The translations under genes were made by a program, and so were the position numbers. Below, piece after piece: positions 45,567 through 54,924 of a DNA stretch of 64,000 nt. How positions within the stretch are numbered: the stretch's first letter is position 1; each line of letters opens with the position of its first letter. The stretch is from JBEKTY01 sp049515555. GTDB lineage: Bacteria; Planctomycetota; Planctomycetia; Pirellulales; Thermoguttaceae. The stretch is from positions 1 through 64,000 of the forward strand of contig JBEKTY010000002.1 in NCBI GenBank assembly GCA_049515555.1, read 5' to 3'. Under the pieces are notes generated by a model that had not been told where the DNA came from, ran no database searches, and saw nothing but the letters and a program-made list of their open reading frames with translations.

Positions 45567-46895
45567 TCACGCATACTCCGCGGGGAACTTCCAGGGGGCA
45601 CGGTACTCGGGCCGCGTTAGCCGGGCGGCTTCCTCGTCGTCGACGATCTTCTCGGCCAGCGGGTCGAAGCGAATCGCCCGGCCTAGCTTCAACGACAGGT
45701 TCGCCAACACCAGCGGCACGTCCACTTTGCAGTGGTAGTCCGGGCAGCAACTGGGCGGCTTGCGGGTCTTGATCGAGTCGAGCCACTCGCGCTCGTGGCC
45801 GGGCGACGGCGGAATCGACACGGCCGGCGGCTTGAGGCCGTGCATCCGTTCGCCCTCCGGCACGACCTGGTGCATGCCGTAATCCGCGTACAGCGTGCCG
45901 TTGACGCCGTGAAAGTACATGCCCAGCCGCCGCGCCGGCGGGCCGCGGCCGAAATCGAAGGCGAAGCTGTTGACCAGCGACATCGACCAGGTCATGGTGA
46001 AGTCGCCGTACTGCCAGACGACTTCTTGCGTGTCGGGCGCGTCTCCCGCGTCGCGGATCGTGTAGCGGCCGCCGGAGCTGAACGTGACCGTCGGGTAGCC
46101 GAGAGCGAGGGCCCAGACCGGCAGGTCGACGATGTGCGGGGCCATGCCCGGCGTCCACCCGCCGCTGAACGACATGAACGAGCAGTTCGTATAGGCATCG
46201 CTGACGATCAGCGGGTTGAAGGGCCGCATGGGACAAGGCCCGACCCAGCGCTGCCAGTCGAGCCCCGCCGGCGGATCGCTGTTGGGCGGGTTGCCGATGC
46301 CTTGCGGGCCCTGGTTCATGACGTTGAATGTCCGCACTACGCTGATCTTGCCGAGGTTCCCGGAGCGGACCAATTCGACCACGCGGCGGTAGTTGGCCCC
46401 GGCGTGGATCTGCGTGCCGACCTGGCACATCCGCTGATGCTTGCGGACGGCGTTGCGAACGGCCAGGCTCTCGGCCAGGTGCAGCGTCATGGGCTTTTGC
46501 AGGTAAATGTCTTTGCCGGCCCGGCAGGCGTCGACGGCCAGCAGGCAGTGCCAGTGCGGCGGGGTGCCGATGATCACGCCGTCCAGGTCTTTGCGATCCA
46601 GAAGCTCGCGGTAGTCGGCATAAGGCCGGGCCGATTTGTATTGCGCGCAGACGGCCTCGCGTCGCTGCCGCCAGACGTCGCAGGCCCCGCTGACGACCAC
46701 GTCGGCCTGGCCGCCGCATGCGCCCAGGTTCCCGCGGCCCATGCCGCCGCAACCGACCAGGGCGATGCTCAGCCGGTCGTTGGCCCCCGGTTTGCCGGGC
46801 TGAGCCAAAGCCGCAGAGGAGACCAGATACGGCACGGCGAACCCGGCGCCGGCCGTGCGGAGAAATTCACGACGCGGAAGATCGGGGGAGTTCAT
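45567..46895 (-). CDS. Tat-exported Gfo/Idh/MocA-family oxidoreductase (second)
   Basis: 442 aa. ATG 46895 has AGGAG 7 nt upstream and overlaps the TGA of the DUF6807 gene (ATGA), so the two are translationally coupled. Twin-arginine signal LPRREFLRTAGAG; Rossmann motif IALVGCGGMGRGN; the usual EKP is replaced by QKP (YLQKPMTLHL), a variant seen in part of the family. The C-terminal domain contains WQRWVGPCPMRPFNP and FSFSGG-like segments typical of planctomycete exported members. It likely oxidises or rearranges a sugar derivative in the periplasm with tightly bound NAD(P). Coupling to DUF6807 and closeness to GH127 suggest one carbohydrate pathway. Confidence 0.85.
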   Translation of the reverse strand: MNSPDLPRREFLRTAGAGFAVPYLVSSAALAQPGKPGANDRLSIALVGCGGMGRGNLGACGGQADVVVSGACDVWRQRREAVCAQYKSARPYADYRELLDRKDLDGVIIGTPPHWHCLLAVDACRAGKDIYLQKPMTLHLAESLAVRNAVRKHQRMCQVGTQIHAGANYRRVVELVRSGNLGKISVVRTFNVMNQGPQGIGNPPNSDPPAGLDWQRWVGPCPMRPFNPLIVSDAYTNCSFMSFSGGWTPGMAPHIVDLPVWALALGYPTVTFSSGGRYTIRDAGDAPDTQEVVWQYGDFTMTWSMSLVNSFAFDFGRGPPARRLGMYFHGVNGTLYADYGMHQVVPEGERMHGLKPPAVSIPPSPGHEREWLDSIKTRKPPSCCPDYHCKVDVPLVLANLSLKLGRAIRFDPLAEKIVDDEEAARLTRPEYRAPWKFPAEYA

Positions 46896-47893
46896 GGCAG
46901 GGCTCCTGGAGGAAGGGAACTGTAGGTGGTCGCCAGCTTCCGGATCGCCTCCGCGGCAAGCGGCTTGTCGTGAATCCAAAGGCGGTAGCGGAGCACCAGC
47001 GGCCGCTCCTTGCGGAGGGTGTAACGCGTGCCCGACGCCGGAAACGTCGGCTGGATCCAGGAGAGGTTCGGATACTGGACCCAGTCGCCCGGATAGTCGG
47101 GATTACCGGGACTCTGCAGGATCGTGAGGGCCGTGGGCCAACGGCCGCCGCGCGGCGTGCCGCTGCGATGGGCCCAGGCGACGCGGAGCGCGGCCTCGGG
47201 TGGATCGGTGAATGTTACGATCTTCTGATCGACCACGGGCGACAAGCGGATGTTCAGGCCGCCGTAGTGCGACCGATCGCGTCGGGCGACTTGCACGTCG
47301 GCCCCCAGGGCGACGAAGCGGAACTCCAGGTCGATCGCCCGGCCCACGTCGGTCTGCCGCCATGCGCGGAGGACGGCCATCTCGCGGACGATCGCCGGGC
47401 CGTCGCCGAAGTGCCACTCGTTCTCGGCTTCGATCTCGGCGAAGTCGGCGCCCTGCGCGGATTCGATCTTGCCGGTCGGCCGGGCGAAGACCTCCTGCAA
47501 GGCGTGCAGGTCGCCGCGTTTGCCTTGCCAATCGACCTCGGGCCAGGCCCAATAGATGCCGCGGTGGTGCGGATGGTCGGCCAGCCAGTCGTCGGTCAGG
47601 ACCTCGCCGTGCAAGCCGTAGAGCGGATGGACGTAATCGGACCGCGGCACGGCATATCTCTGATTGCCAGGGGCGAGCCGCGGTTTGACGTCGTCCGGGA
47701 TTGGCACGCTCTGGTAGTTGTAGCGTAGCACGGGCCGATCGCCTTCGACGATCTCCCACGGCCCGGCCGGGGCCAGCTTGCGGATACCCAGGGGCGGCGG
47801 GCGCTCCGCGGCACGCGGTTGGGCGCGGGCCGAGTCCGCCGCAAGGGGAAGCAGGGCGAGGATCGTCGGAAGCGTCCAGCACTTGCGTGGCAT
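46892..47893 (-). CDS. DUF6807 (PmoA-family) exported protein
   Basis: 333 aa from ATG 47893 with GGGAG 7 nt upstream; a TTG two codons earlier is not needed. A signal peptide (TLPTILALLPLAADSARA) precedes a beta-rich domain with the family hallmark HPHHRGIYWAWPEVDW and later SHYGGLNIRLSP. The family was named PmoA after a loose link to methane oxygenase, but its members are mostly found in planctomycete and Bacteroidota sugar loci and have no proven reaction. Its stop overlaps the start of the Gfo/Idh/MocA gene, which suggests that the two act in sequence or together. Confidence 0.85.
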   Translation of the reverse strand: MPRKCWTLPTILALLPLAADSARAQPRAAERPPPLGIRKLAPAGPWEIVEGDRPVLRYNYQSVPIPDDVKPRLAPGNQRYAVPRSDYVHPLYGLHGEVLTDDWLADHPHHRGIYWAWPEVDWQGKRGDLHALQEVFARPTGKIESAQGADFAEIEAENEWHFGDGPAIVREMAVLRAWRQTDVGRAIDLEFRFVALGADVQVARRDRSHYGGLNIRLSPVVDQKIVTFTDPPEAALRVAWAHRSGTPRGGRWPTALTILQSPGNPDYPGDWVQYPNLSWIQPTFPASGTRYTLRKERPLVLRYRLWIHDKPLAAEAIRKLATTYSSLPPGALP

Positions 47894-47921
47894 AATCAAA
47901 CTCCCATAGTGCGAAAGGTCG

Positions 47922-49898
47922 CTATTTCTTCCCGGCGGCGACCACCGGAAAAGTCACGCGCCGCAGACGGGCACTTTGTGCGCCCAGGGGCACGAGCGTG
48001 ACGGGCACGAGGGCGCCGTCGGACTCGCGGACCAGCTTGCCTTCCAGCTCCACCGGCGGGTTGTCCAGCGGAAGGTCGGGATTCGCACCGTTTGTCGAGG
48101 CGTGCTTCGGTGTGAAGCCAAAGCCGTTGGCTCGTTGCGACGCCGGCAGGGCCAGCTTCGTTTCCACGTCTTTGTGGGCGGACATCAGGTAATCTTCAAA
48201 TCCGGCCCGCGGGTAGGTCTTGACGGCCTTGGTTGTGCCCGGCACGGGCAGCACGTAGAGCAGCGGGCCGTACTGGAGCGCTATTTCGCCGTTGACGGCG
48301 GGCACCTCACGGATGATCTGCTCGAAACGGATCGCAACCTTGTCGCCGTTGCGCCACTCCTTGCGCACCTGCCAGAAGCCGCCAACCTGGCGCACTTCCG
48401 CGCCGGGGCAGGCGATCTGCGTGGCACGCGACCAGGACGGATTGCGCAGCCACAGGCAGAAGGCGACGGGCTGGGCGGGGCGCACGGTGAGCCGCACTTC
48501 GCCCGAGTAGGGGTAAAGGGTCTTCTCCTCGATCGTCACGGCGCAGCCCGCGATATCGGCGGTCGTCTGCGAGGGGCCGTAAAGCACGGCGGCGACGGCC
48601 GGCTCGGCGCCACGGGGGCGCATCCACATGCCGGCGGTGTAGTACGACGCGACACGCGTGGCGTTGGGGTTGCAGCAAACGGCCGTATGCTGGTGGGTGG
48701 GCGAGAAACGCTGGCGGCGGCCAAACTCGTCATTGACCGACAGCCGGTTTTCCGCGGAACAATAGAGGACAGCCGTGCCGTCCGGGACCCGGGAGCCCTG
48801 GGCGGCGTTGAACCAGAGATGCTCCATCGCGTCGGCGTAGGCGGCGTCGCCGAGTTTCGCCGCGGCGCTGAGCAGCGTGAATTCCCGCTCGAAGATCGTG
48901 CAGTACTCGTAGCCCACATTCCACGGCTGCGGGCGGTGGTCCACCGATTCCATGCTGACCAGGGCGCCGCTGGGCATCACCCAGCGATCCATGGCGGAAA
49001 CGACGCCCCGGCCCAGACGAAGGAATTCTTCGTCGCCCGTCGCGTTCCAGAACCACAACGGTATGCGCATGACTTCGGTTACGGTCGCTCCATGGCCGCT
49101 GCAGTAGCAGGCATTGAATACCGTCCGCCCGCTGGGCAGCTTGCTCTCCGGGGTTTGGAGAAATGCTTTCAGGTTAGGGCACTCACGGTAGAGGCGCAGT
49201 CCGAAATCGAGGTATTTCCTGTCGCCGCTCCTGGCATGAAGCTGTTCCAGAACGTCCGTGAACATGGGATCGTGCTGGGCCAGTGCGATTTGCCGGCAGC
49301 CTGCGTAGCCCGCAATGGTCCGGTCCACGGCGCGCCGCACCGCCGCGAAAACCTTTTCCTCGCCCGTGGCGTCGGCGTAGGCCAGCAGGCCGCGGAAGAG
49401 ACAGGTTTGCGTCCACAACTCACCGTGGCCTTTGTAGCGCAGTTCTGGCGAGAAGATGCCGAGATAACCGTCGGCGTCCTGCGCGGCGAGGATGTGGTTC
49501 ACGTAGTCCTTCGCCTTCTGCACGGCCTCCGGCTCGCCGGTCAGGCACGCGAGCATTAAGTGGCCGCAGTGCCAGTTGCCTTCGGTCTCGCCGTTCCACC
49601 AGGCGTCGCCCGCGGCATTGCCGGCGTTGGGCCTGCCGGGCCGGTTGCGGCCGGAGGCGAAGATGTCGCTCGACGCCTCATGGCACAGTTCGTCAAGATG
49701 GCCCGCAAAACCCGTCTTCAGGTCGCGGCGCATCTGTTGAAGAATCCAGCCCCGGGGTCGGATTGCACCGAACCTCAGCGGGATGAACGCCGGTTGGACG
49801 ACGTAGGGAGAAGCCTGCGCGGTTGCGCAGTCCGCCGCCGAAGGTCCTACGGCGCAAATGGTGACGAACGCCAGTAGCCATATCGCGTACTTGTTCAT
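47922..49898 (-). CDS. GH127-family beta-L-arabinofuranosidase-like protein
   Basis: 658 aa from ATG 49898 (MNKYAIWLLAFVTICAVG signal); an ATG 9 nt earlier is also possible and neither has a clear ribosome site. The (alpha/alpha)6 domain shows GWILQQMRRDLKTGFAGH, WWNGETEGNWHCGHLML and QDADGYLGIF. In characterised GH127 enzymes zinc is held by an ExC motif and a CC pair, one Cys being the nucleophile; here these appear as EYC in VGYEYCTIF and CC in AVCCNPNATR, so catalysis looks intact. Expected action: release of beta-L-arabinofuranose or a related sugar from plant or algal glycans. It is 28 bp from DUF6807 and heads a likely three-gene operon. Confidence 0.85.
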   Translation of the reverse strand: MNKYAIWLLAFVTICAVGPSAADCATAQASPYVVQPAFIPLRFGAIRPRGWILQQMRRDLKTGFAGHLDELCHEASSDIFASGRNRPGRPNAGNAAGDAWWNGETEGNWHCGHLMLACLTGEPEAVQKAKDYVNHILAAQDADGYLGIFSPELRYKGHGELWTQTCLFRGLLAYADATGEEKVFAAVRRAVDRTIAGYAGCRQIALAQHDPMFTDVLEQLHARSGDRKYLDFGLRLYRECPNLKAFLQTPESKLPSGRTVFNACYCSGHGATVTEVMRIPLWFWNATGDEEFLRLGRGVVSAMDRWVMPSGALVSMESVDHRPQPWNVGYEYCTIFEREFTLLSAAAKLGDAAYADAMEHLWFNAAQGSRVPDGTAVLYCSAENRLSVNDEFGRRQRFSPTHQHTAVCCNPNATRVASYYTAGMWMRPRGAEPAVAAVLYGPSQTTADIAGCAVTIEEKTLYPYSGEVRLTVRPAQPVAFCLWLRNPSWSRATQIACPGAEVRQVGGFWQVRKEWRNGDKVAIRFEQIIREVPAVNGEIALQYGPLLYVLPVPGTTKAVKTYPRAGFEDYLMSAHKDVETKLALPASQRANGFGFTPKHASTNGANPDLPLDNPPVELEGKLVRESDGALVPVTLVPLGAQSARLRRVTFPVVAAGKK

Positions 49899-50219
49899 GA
49901 CAGCCATCGTTTCGGTGGGCCAGTTGCCGTTGCGTTGAAGCGTAACCTGCGGAGGCAATCGTTCAAAGGTCCAGTCCAGGCCGGACTCAGCCTGACGGGG
50001 CTGCCATGAGTTTGAATGGAGGGCTCAGGGAAGTCAAGCCAATGGGCGGTTCGCCAAGAAAAACGCAAGGGCCGGAACGAACCCGCTCCCGGCAGCGAGT
50101 CCCCCTGCCGAGGATGGAGATGGATCGCCGCCGACCGAAATCGCCGAGGGCCCATCTTGTGCCGAATCGTCGCCGGGCCGATAATCTGCGCACATAGCGC
50201 CCTCGACATACGGACCGTA
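49899..50219. other. Divergent intergenic region
   Basis: 321 bp between the GH127 gene and the sugar symporter. It contains the symporter promoter candidate; no protein-like frame and no RNA gene were seen. Confidence 0.6.
50157..50185 (+). promoter_or_regulatory. Sigma70-like promoter for the SSS symporter
   Basis: TTGTGC (50157-50162) and GATAAT (50180-50185) are 17 bp apart, 35 nt before ATG 50220. The -10 matches 5/6 and the -35 only 3/6. Confidence 0.4.
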
Positions 50220-52049
50220 ATGATGAACCGTTTTGCACCCCTCTTCGCCGCGACGCCGACCGGTTCGACCTTGACCGGCCTCGACTGGCTGATGATCGCA
50301 CTGTATTTCAGCGTCTTGCTGGGGGTGGCGTGGTGGGTCATTCGCAGGAGCAAGGACACGGCAGCCGATTACTTCCTGGCCGGCCGCAATCTCGGATGGT
50401 GGGTTGTGGGCGCGTCGATCTTCACCTCGAACATCGGCTCGGAACACGTGGTTGGGCTGGCGGGGTCGGGCGTCACCGACGGCGTGGCGATGGCCCATTT
50501 CGAGCTGCATGCGTGGTGCCTGCTGGTTTTGGGCTGGGTCTTCGTTCCCTTTTACGCCCGCTCGATGGTCTTCACCATGCCGGAGTTCCTGGAGCGGCGC
50601 TTTTCGCCCGCCTCACGCTACGTGTTGTCGGTGGTGTCGCTGGTCACGTTCATCGTGTCCAAAATCGCGGTGGGCATCTTCGCCGGCGGCGTGGTGTTCC
50701 GCACGCTGCTGCCGGAAATCCATTTTTCCGTGGGCGGCATTCCGATCAACAGTTTCTGGATCGGCTCCGTACTCGTGCTCGTGTTGACCGGCTTGTACAC
50801 TAGCCTGGGCGGAATGCGGGCCGTGGTCTACAACGACTGCGTGCAGGCGGTGGTTCTCATCATCGGCTCGGCACTGTTGACCACCTACGGGTTGATCGAG
50901 CTGGGCGGCTGGGCCGAGTTGCGCCGGATTTGCGGGTCGGACATGTTCAACCTCTGGAAACCGTTGGTTCCGCCGGGTGTGGAGGGGACCTGGGCGCCCG
51001 TCAAGGAATCCGGCCGCATGGCCTGGTATTTCAACGGCTACTTCCCCTGGCTGGGCATGCTCTTCTGCGCGCCGATGGGCGGCTTGTGGTACTGGTGTAC
51101 CGATCAGTACATCGTGCAGCGGGCTCTGGGGGCTGCCAATCAGCAAACGGCCCGCCGCGGCAGCATCTGCGCCGGCATGCTCAAGCTCCTCCCCGTCTAC
51201 TTGTTCATCGTCCCGGGGCTGGTGTGCTTTGCACTGGCCAAGAGCGGCAAGGTGCCGGAGTTGACCGCGGCATTGTTCCGCAACGGCAACATCGCTCAGG
51301 AAGAGGCGCAGGCCGCCTTCCCGCTCATGGTACAGTACCTGTTGCCGCCCGGGTTGCGGGGGATCGTCGTGGCGGGGTTGCTCTCGGCGCTGATGGGCTC
51401 ATTGGCGGGCGTGTTCAACGCCTGCTCGACCCTCTTCACCGTGGACCTGTACGAGAAATGGAAGCCCCGGGCCACCCAGCACGAGTTGGTGCGCATGGGT
51501 CGCCTGGCCACCGGCGTGATGGTGCTCATCTCCATGGCCTGGCTTCCCGTCATCGAACACGCGCACGGTTTGTACTATTATCTCCAGGCGGTGCAAAGTT
51601 ACCTGTTCCCGCCCATGTTCGTGGTCTTCTTCTTCGGCGTCTTGTGCAAACGCCTCAACGGCAAGGGCTGCGTCGCCGCGATGATCGTGGGCTTTATCAT
51701 GGGCATCTTTCGCATGGCGGTAGACACCCCCGTTACGCTGGGCTGGTTCGGCTGCGACGCCAGCGGAGCGGCCAAGGGCTATGCCGAAGGCTCGCTCCTG
51801 TGGATCGTCAACAACACGTATTTTCAGTACTTCAGCCTGCTCATCGCCTTCGTATCGGGGCTGACCATGATCGCCGTGAGTTACATGACCGAAACGCCGC
51901 AGTACGACAAGATCAGAGGACTCACCTTGGGAACGGCCACGGAGGACGACCGGCGTGTGACCCGCCAGAGCTGGGATTGGCGCGACGTGCTGGGCTCGGC
52001 CTTTATCTTGCTATGCATCCTTGGCGCCTACCTGTACTTCCGAGGATGA
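50220..52049 (+). CDS. Sodium:solute (SSS/SLC5) symporter, SGLT type
   Basis: 609 aa integral membrane protein. ATG 50220 is followed at once by a second ATG; upstream in-frame sequence is not protein-like. About 13-14 hydrophobic segments, beginning LTGLDWLMIALYFSVLLGVAWWV. Family blocks are clear: DYFLAGRNLGWWVVGASIF, SNIGSEHVVGLAGSG, LYTSLGGMRAVVYNDCVQ, YWCTDQYIVQRALGA and LRGIVVAGLLSALMGSLAGVFNACSTLFTVDLY. It should import a sugar or sugar derivative with Na+, and is well placed to take up products of the exported glycosidases. It is followed 55 bp later by the DUF4838 protein on the same strand. Confidence 0.9.
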   Translation: MMNRFAPLFAATPTGSTLTGLDWLMIALYFSVLLGVAWWVIRRSKDTAADYFLAGRNLGWWVVGASIFTSNIGSEHVVGLAGSGVTDGVAMAHFELHAWCLLVLGWVFVPFYARSMVFTMPEFLERRFSPASRYVLSVVSLVTFIVSKIAVGIFAGGVVFRTLLPEIHFSVGGIPINSFWIGSVLVLVLTGLYTSLGGMRAVVYNDCVQAVVLIIGSALLTTYGLIELGGWAELRRICGSDMFNLWKPLVPPGVEGTWAPVKESGRMAWYFNGYFPWLGMLFCAPMGGLWYWCTDQYIVQRALGAANQQTARRGSICAGMLKLLPVYLFIVPGLVCFALAKSGKVPELTAALFRNGNIAQEEAQAAFPLMVQYLLPPGLRGIVVAGLLSALMGSLAGVFNACSTLFTVDLYEKWKPRATQHELVRMGRLATGVMVLISMAWLPVIEHAHGLYYYLQAVQSYLFPPMFVVFFFGVLCKRLNGKGCVAAMIVGFIMGIFRMAVDTPVTLGWFGCDASGAAKGYAEGSLLWIVNNTYFQYFSLLIAFVSGLTMIAVSYMTETPQYDKIRGLTLGTATEDDRRVTRQSWDWRDVLGSAFILLCILGAYLYFRG

Positions 52050-52104
52050 AGGAACGAGGGAAGTGGCAACCGCACCGTGGGGCAAGCAGTCCCATGGGTG
52101 AAGC

Positions 52105-54783
52105 ATGAGAAACGACCTTATGAATACATTCATGACACGCAGCCGGACCATCGTGATCGGTGTGGTTGTCCGCATCATAGGCCGGTACCTCATTGCGGGC
52201 GCAGTTCTGCTCATACTGCTCACGGGTACGAGCCACGCCCGGCAGCTTTCGCCCAAGGGGTGGAGCTTCAGCGAGATCGACTCCGCTAAACGATTGGGGC
52301 CGGAAATGGCCGACAACGACCTCGGCACCGCCTGGGTCAGCCGCACGCCGCTGACGCCGGGCGGCGGCATCGCCATCGACTTGGGGCAGGAAGCCCTCAT
52401 CCATCGGCTGTTCTTCACGCCAGGCAAGACCCAAGGCGGCACGCCGCGCTCGCTCAAGGTGGTCCTGGATGGCCGGGCGGTTGGAAACGGTGCGCCCACC
52501 ACGCTGAACGTGACTTTGCCCGCCGGCAAGCGAGACGTCAACCTGTTCTTCGACCCGGTGATCACGCGCCACGTGCGACTGGAGGCCACGGCGCCGAGCG
52601 ATCAGTCGTGGTCCATCGCGGAGGTCGAGATCTACGGCACGTTCGACCCGGCCGCCTTTCGTCCTGCGGATGCCGTGATCGTCGAGGCACGGGCCGCAAC
52701 TCCGCTGCGCAGGGCAGCCGATGATCTGCGGTACTATATTGGCGAGCTGACCGGAAGGCCCCTGCCTGTCGTTGGGCCCGATCAGACGGATGCCTTCCCG
52801 GGAACGCTGTACCGGATCGTCGATCTCAAGCCGCTGGCTGCCACCTGGGAAGCCCTGGAGAGCAACCGGCAGTCCGGCAAGATCCCGGCCACGGAGGTCA
52901 ACGTGGAGCGCGCGGGGCGCCAGGTCCTGTTCAAGGCGTGGCCCTACGCCAACGTGCGTTGTAGCGTGTGGGCGTTCCTGGAGCGGCAAGGCGTGCGGTG
53001 GCTCTGTCCCGACGATCACGGCGACTGGGTGCCGGCCGGCCAAGGCATCGACTTGGCGTGCCTCCCGCTGCACTATACTCCCTCGGCCGCACGACGCTAT
53101 GCCAATTTTGAAATGGCCGAGAAAACCGCCTCGGCGACCAACGAACCGGCCTTCTTGTTCTGGTGGCGCAACGGCTACAACGCCACCTGGGGCGGTGCTC
53201 AGCGCCTGGCCTTGGGCGGTGAGGAAGTGCCGCCCAGCCCGCACGGCTTCCTGGCTTACAAGCAGTGGAAGGACGAATACAAGGAAGGTTTCGAGGGCTA
53301 TCCGCACAATTTTGCCAGCGTGCTTCCCGACCGGATCGTCGACCGGCATCCCGACTGGTGGGGATCCGTCGGCGGCCAGCAGGCGCCGCCTTCCCGCGGC
53401 GGCCCGGCCGTGTGCCTGACCAGTCCGGGCTTGATCCGCTTCGTGGTCGACAAGGCCATCGGCATCACGGCGGGCCGGGAATCGACGGCCGTGCTGAGTC
53501 TCCTGCCCATGGACGACGCGCGCTACTGCGAGTGCCCGCGCTGCCGGGCACTGTACGAGCCCCGGGAGAAGCCGACTGTGCCCTGGGTTGCGTATCCGAC
53601 CTTGATGGCCTCAGACGCCTACTACTACTTCGTGGCCCAGGTGGCCAAGGGCATCCGTGCGGCGCGGCCGAAGGTGCGGATCCAAGCCCTGGCCTATGCC
53701 AACGTACACTCGCCGCCGCGCAAGATCGAGCGCCTGCCCGACAACGTCATGGTCGAGGTGTGCCAGTACGGCGCACCCGACCTGCCCATGAGCTCGCCGG
53801 CCAACGTGGCCATGGAGGCCTGCATGGAGCAGTGGCATCGGCGGTGCGACCGGCTGGAACACTACGACTATGTTCTGCTGAACGAAAACCCGCAGTCATT
53901 CGTCATGCCCGTGCCGCTGGTGACTGCGATGGCGGACCACGCGCGACATCTGCACGGACTTGAGGCCCTGGGCGGCGGCACCCAGGCCGACCCAGCCGGG
54001 GTGCCATACAGCCCTTGGAACCATTACGCCTACCCGCGATTGCTCTGGAATAGCCAACGGACAGCCGACGAGCTGCTGGAGGAGTTCTTCTCAGGCTACT
54101 TCCGCGAGGCCCGGCAACCCATGTTGGCCTATTACCGGACGCTGGAGGAGCACCTGATCCACAACGGCGTCAGCCTTCATCCGCAGGGCAATTATCAATA
54201 CGGCGTGACGGAGGGCGCTTTCTCCTATTCCGTGCTGGTTGCCATGCGCGGGCACCTGGAACAGGCCGAGAAGGCGGCCGCCAGTTGGGTCGTGGCCCAG
54301 CGCGTGGCGCGGATGCGAGCGGGGTTCGAGTGGGTCTTGAAGGAGAGTTGCCTCACCGCCGCCGACCTGGACGCCCCGTCACGATTTCCACGAATCCCGG
54401 CGGAGGGGAAGCCGGTAAGCGTCGATCCGTCGATCTTCCGCATACGCAAGTTCTTCGTGGAACCCCACAAGGACGGCGGCTGGGTCTTCTGGGCACACGG
54501 AATTATCGCCGCCGATTTGCGCTTGGACAAGCCCGGCAGCTACGTCATCACCGTGACCGCCAAGGGCGTGCCCTGCGAGAACGTGGATCCGGTCCTGAAC
54601 GTCTACCTCGACCACTGCCCAGCCGGCAGCATGGCGATCTCGGCCAGGGATTTCAAGGAGTATGAGTTCCGCGCCGACCATGTGTCAGCCGGTGTGAATC
54701 GCCTGCTGTTGAGCTACTGGAACGCGGCCAGCGGTGGCCGGCGCAACGTGTTCGTCAAGGAGATCCGCCTCGGCAAGCGGTAA
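52105..54783 (+). CDS. CBM32-like + DUF4838 exported protein
   Basis: 892 aa from ATG 52105; in-frame ATGs at 52120 and 52132 are alternatives and no ribosome site settles the choice. Signal anchor RYLIAGAVLLILLTGTSHA. Residues ~50-180 form an F5/8 type C (CBM32-like) domain (DNDLGTAWVSRTPL, RHVRLEATAPSDQSWSIAEVEIYG). The DUF4838 barrel follows (AADDLRYYIGELTGRPLP, QGVRWLCPDDHGDWVP, DARYCECPRCRALYE, VMVEVCQYG). A C-terminal sandwich (LDKPGSYVITVTAKG, VNRLLLSYWNAASGGR) may bind sugar. It is larger than the protein at 6746 and only distantly similar. Likely co-transcribed with the symporter; probable substrate-binding or hydrolytic role on a polysaccharide. Confidence 0.85.
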   Translation: MRNDLMNTFMTRSRTIVIGVVVRIIGRYLIAGAVLLILLTGTSHARQLSPKGWSFSEIDSAKRLGPEMADNDLGTAWVSRTPLTPGGGIAIDLGQEALIHRLFFTPGKTQGGTPRSLKVVLDGRAVGNGAPTTLNVTLPAGKRDVNLFFDPVITRHVRLEATAPSDQSWSIAEVEIYGTFDPAAFRPADAVIVEARAATPLRRAADDLRYYIGELTGRPLPVVGPDQTDAFPGTLYRIVDLKPLAATWEALESNRQSGKIPATEVNVERAGRQVLFKAWPYANVRCSVWAFLERQGVRWLCPDDHGDWVPAGQGIDLACLPLHYTPSAARRYANFEMAEKTASATNEPAFLFWWRNGYNATWGGAQRLALGGEEVPPSPHGFLAYKQWKDEYKEGFEGYPHNFASVLPDRIVDRHPDWWGSVGGQQAPPSRGGPAVCLTSPGLIRFVVDKAIGITAGRESTAVLSLLPMDDARYCECPRCRALYEPREKPTVPWVAYPTLMASDAYYYFVAQVAKGIRAARPKVRIQALAYANVHSPPRKIERLPDNVMVEVCQYGAPDLPMSSPANVAMEACMEQWHRRCDRLEHYDYVLLNENPQSFVMPVPLVTAMADHARHLHGLEALGGGTQADPAGVPYSPWNHYAYPRLLWNSQRTADELLEEFFSGYFREARQPMLAYYRTLEEHLIHNGVSLHPQGNYQYGVTEGAFSYSVLVAMRGHLEQAEKAAASWVVAQRVARMRAGFEWVLKESCLTAADLDAPSRFPRIPAEGKPVSVDPSIFRIRKFFVEPHKDGGWVFWAHGIIAADLRLDKPGSYVITVTAKGVPCENVDPVLNVYLDHCPAGSMAISARDFKEYEFRADHVSAGVNRLLLSYWNAASGGRRNVFVKEIRLGKR

Positions 54784-54924
54784 TCGGCGGCGGATTGTCG
54801 GCGGGAGAATCAGCGGGCCAACTGGAATTCCACGCGGCTTTTGGTTAACATGGGGGAACGTTGCCGTTCGGTGCGTATCCGAGCGGGGTGCACGCGGGAA
54901 AAATCGGCTTAGGGAGGGATGACG

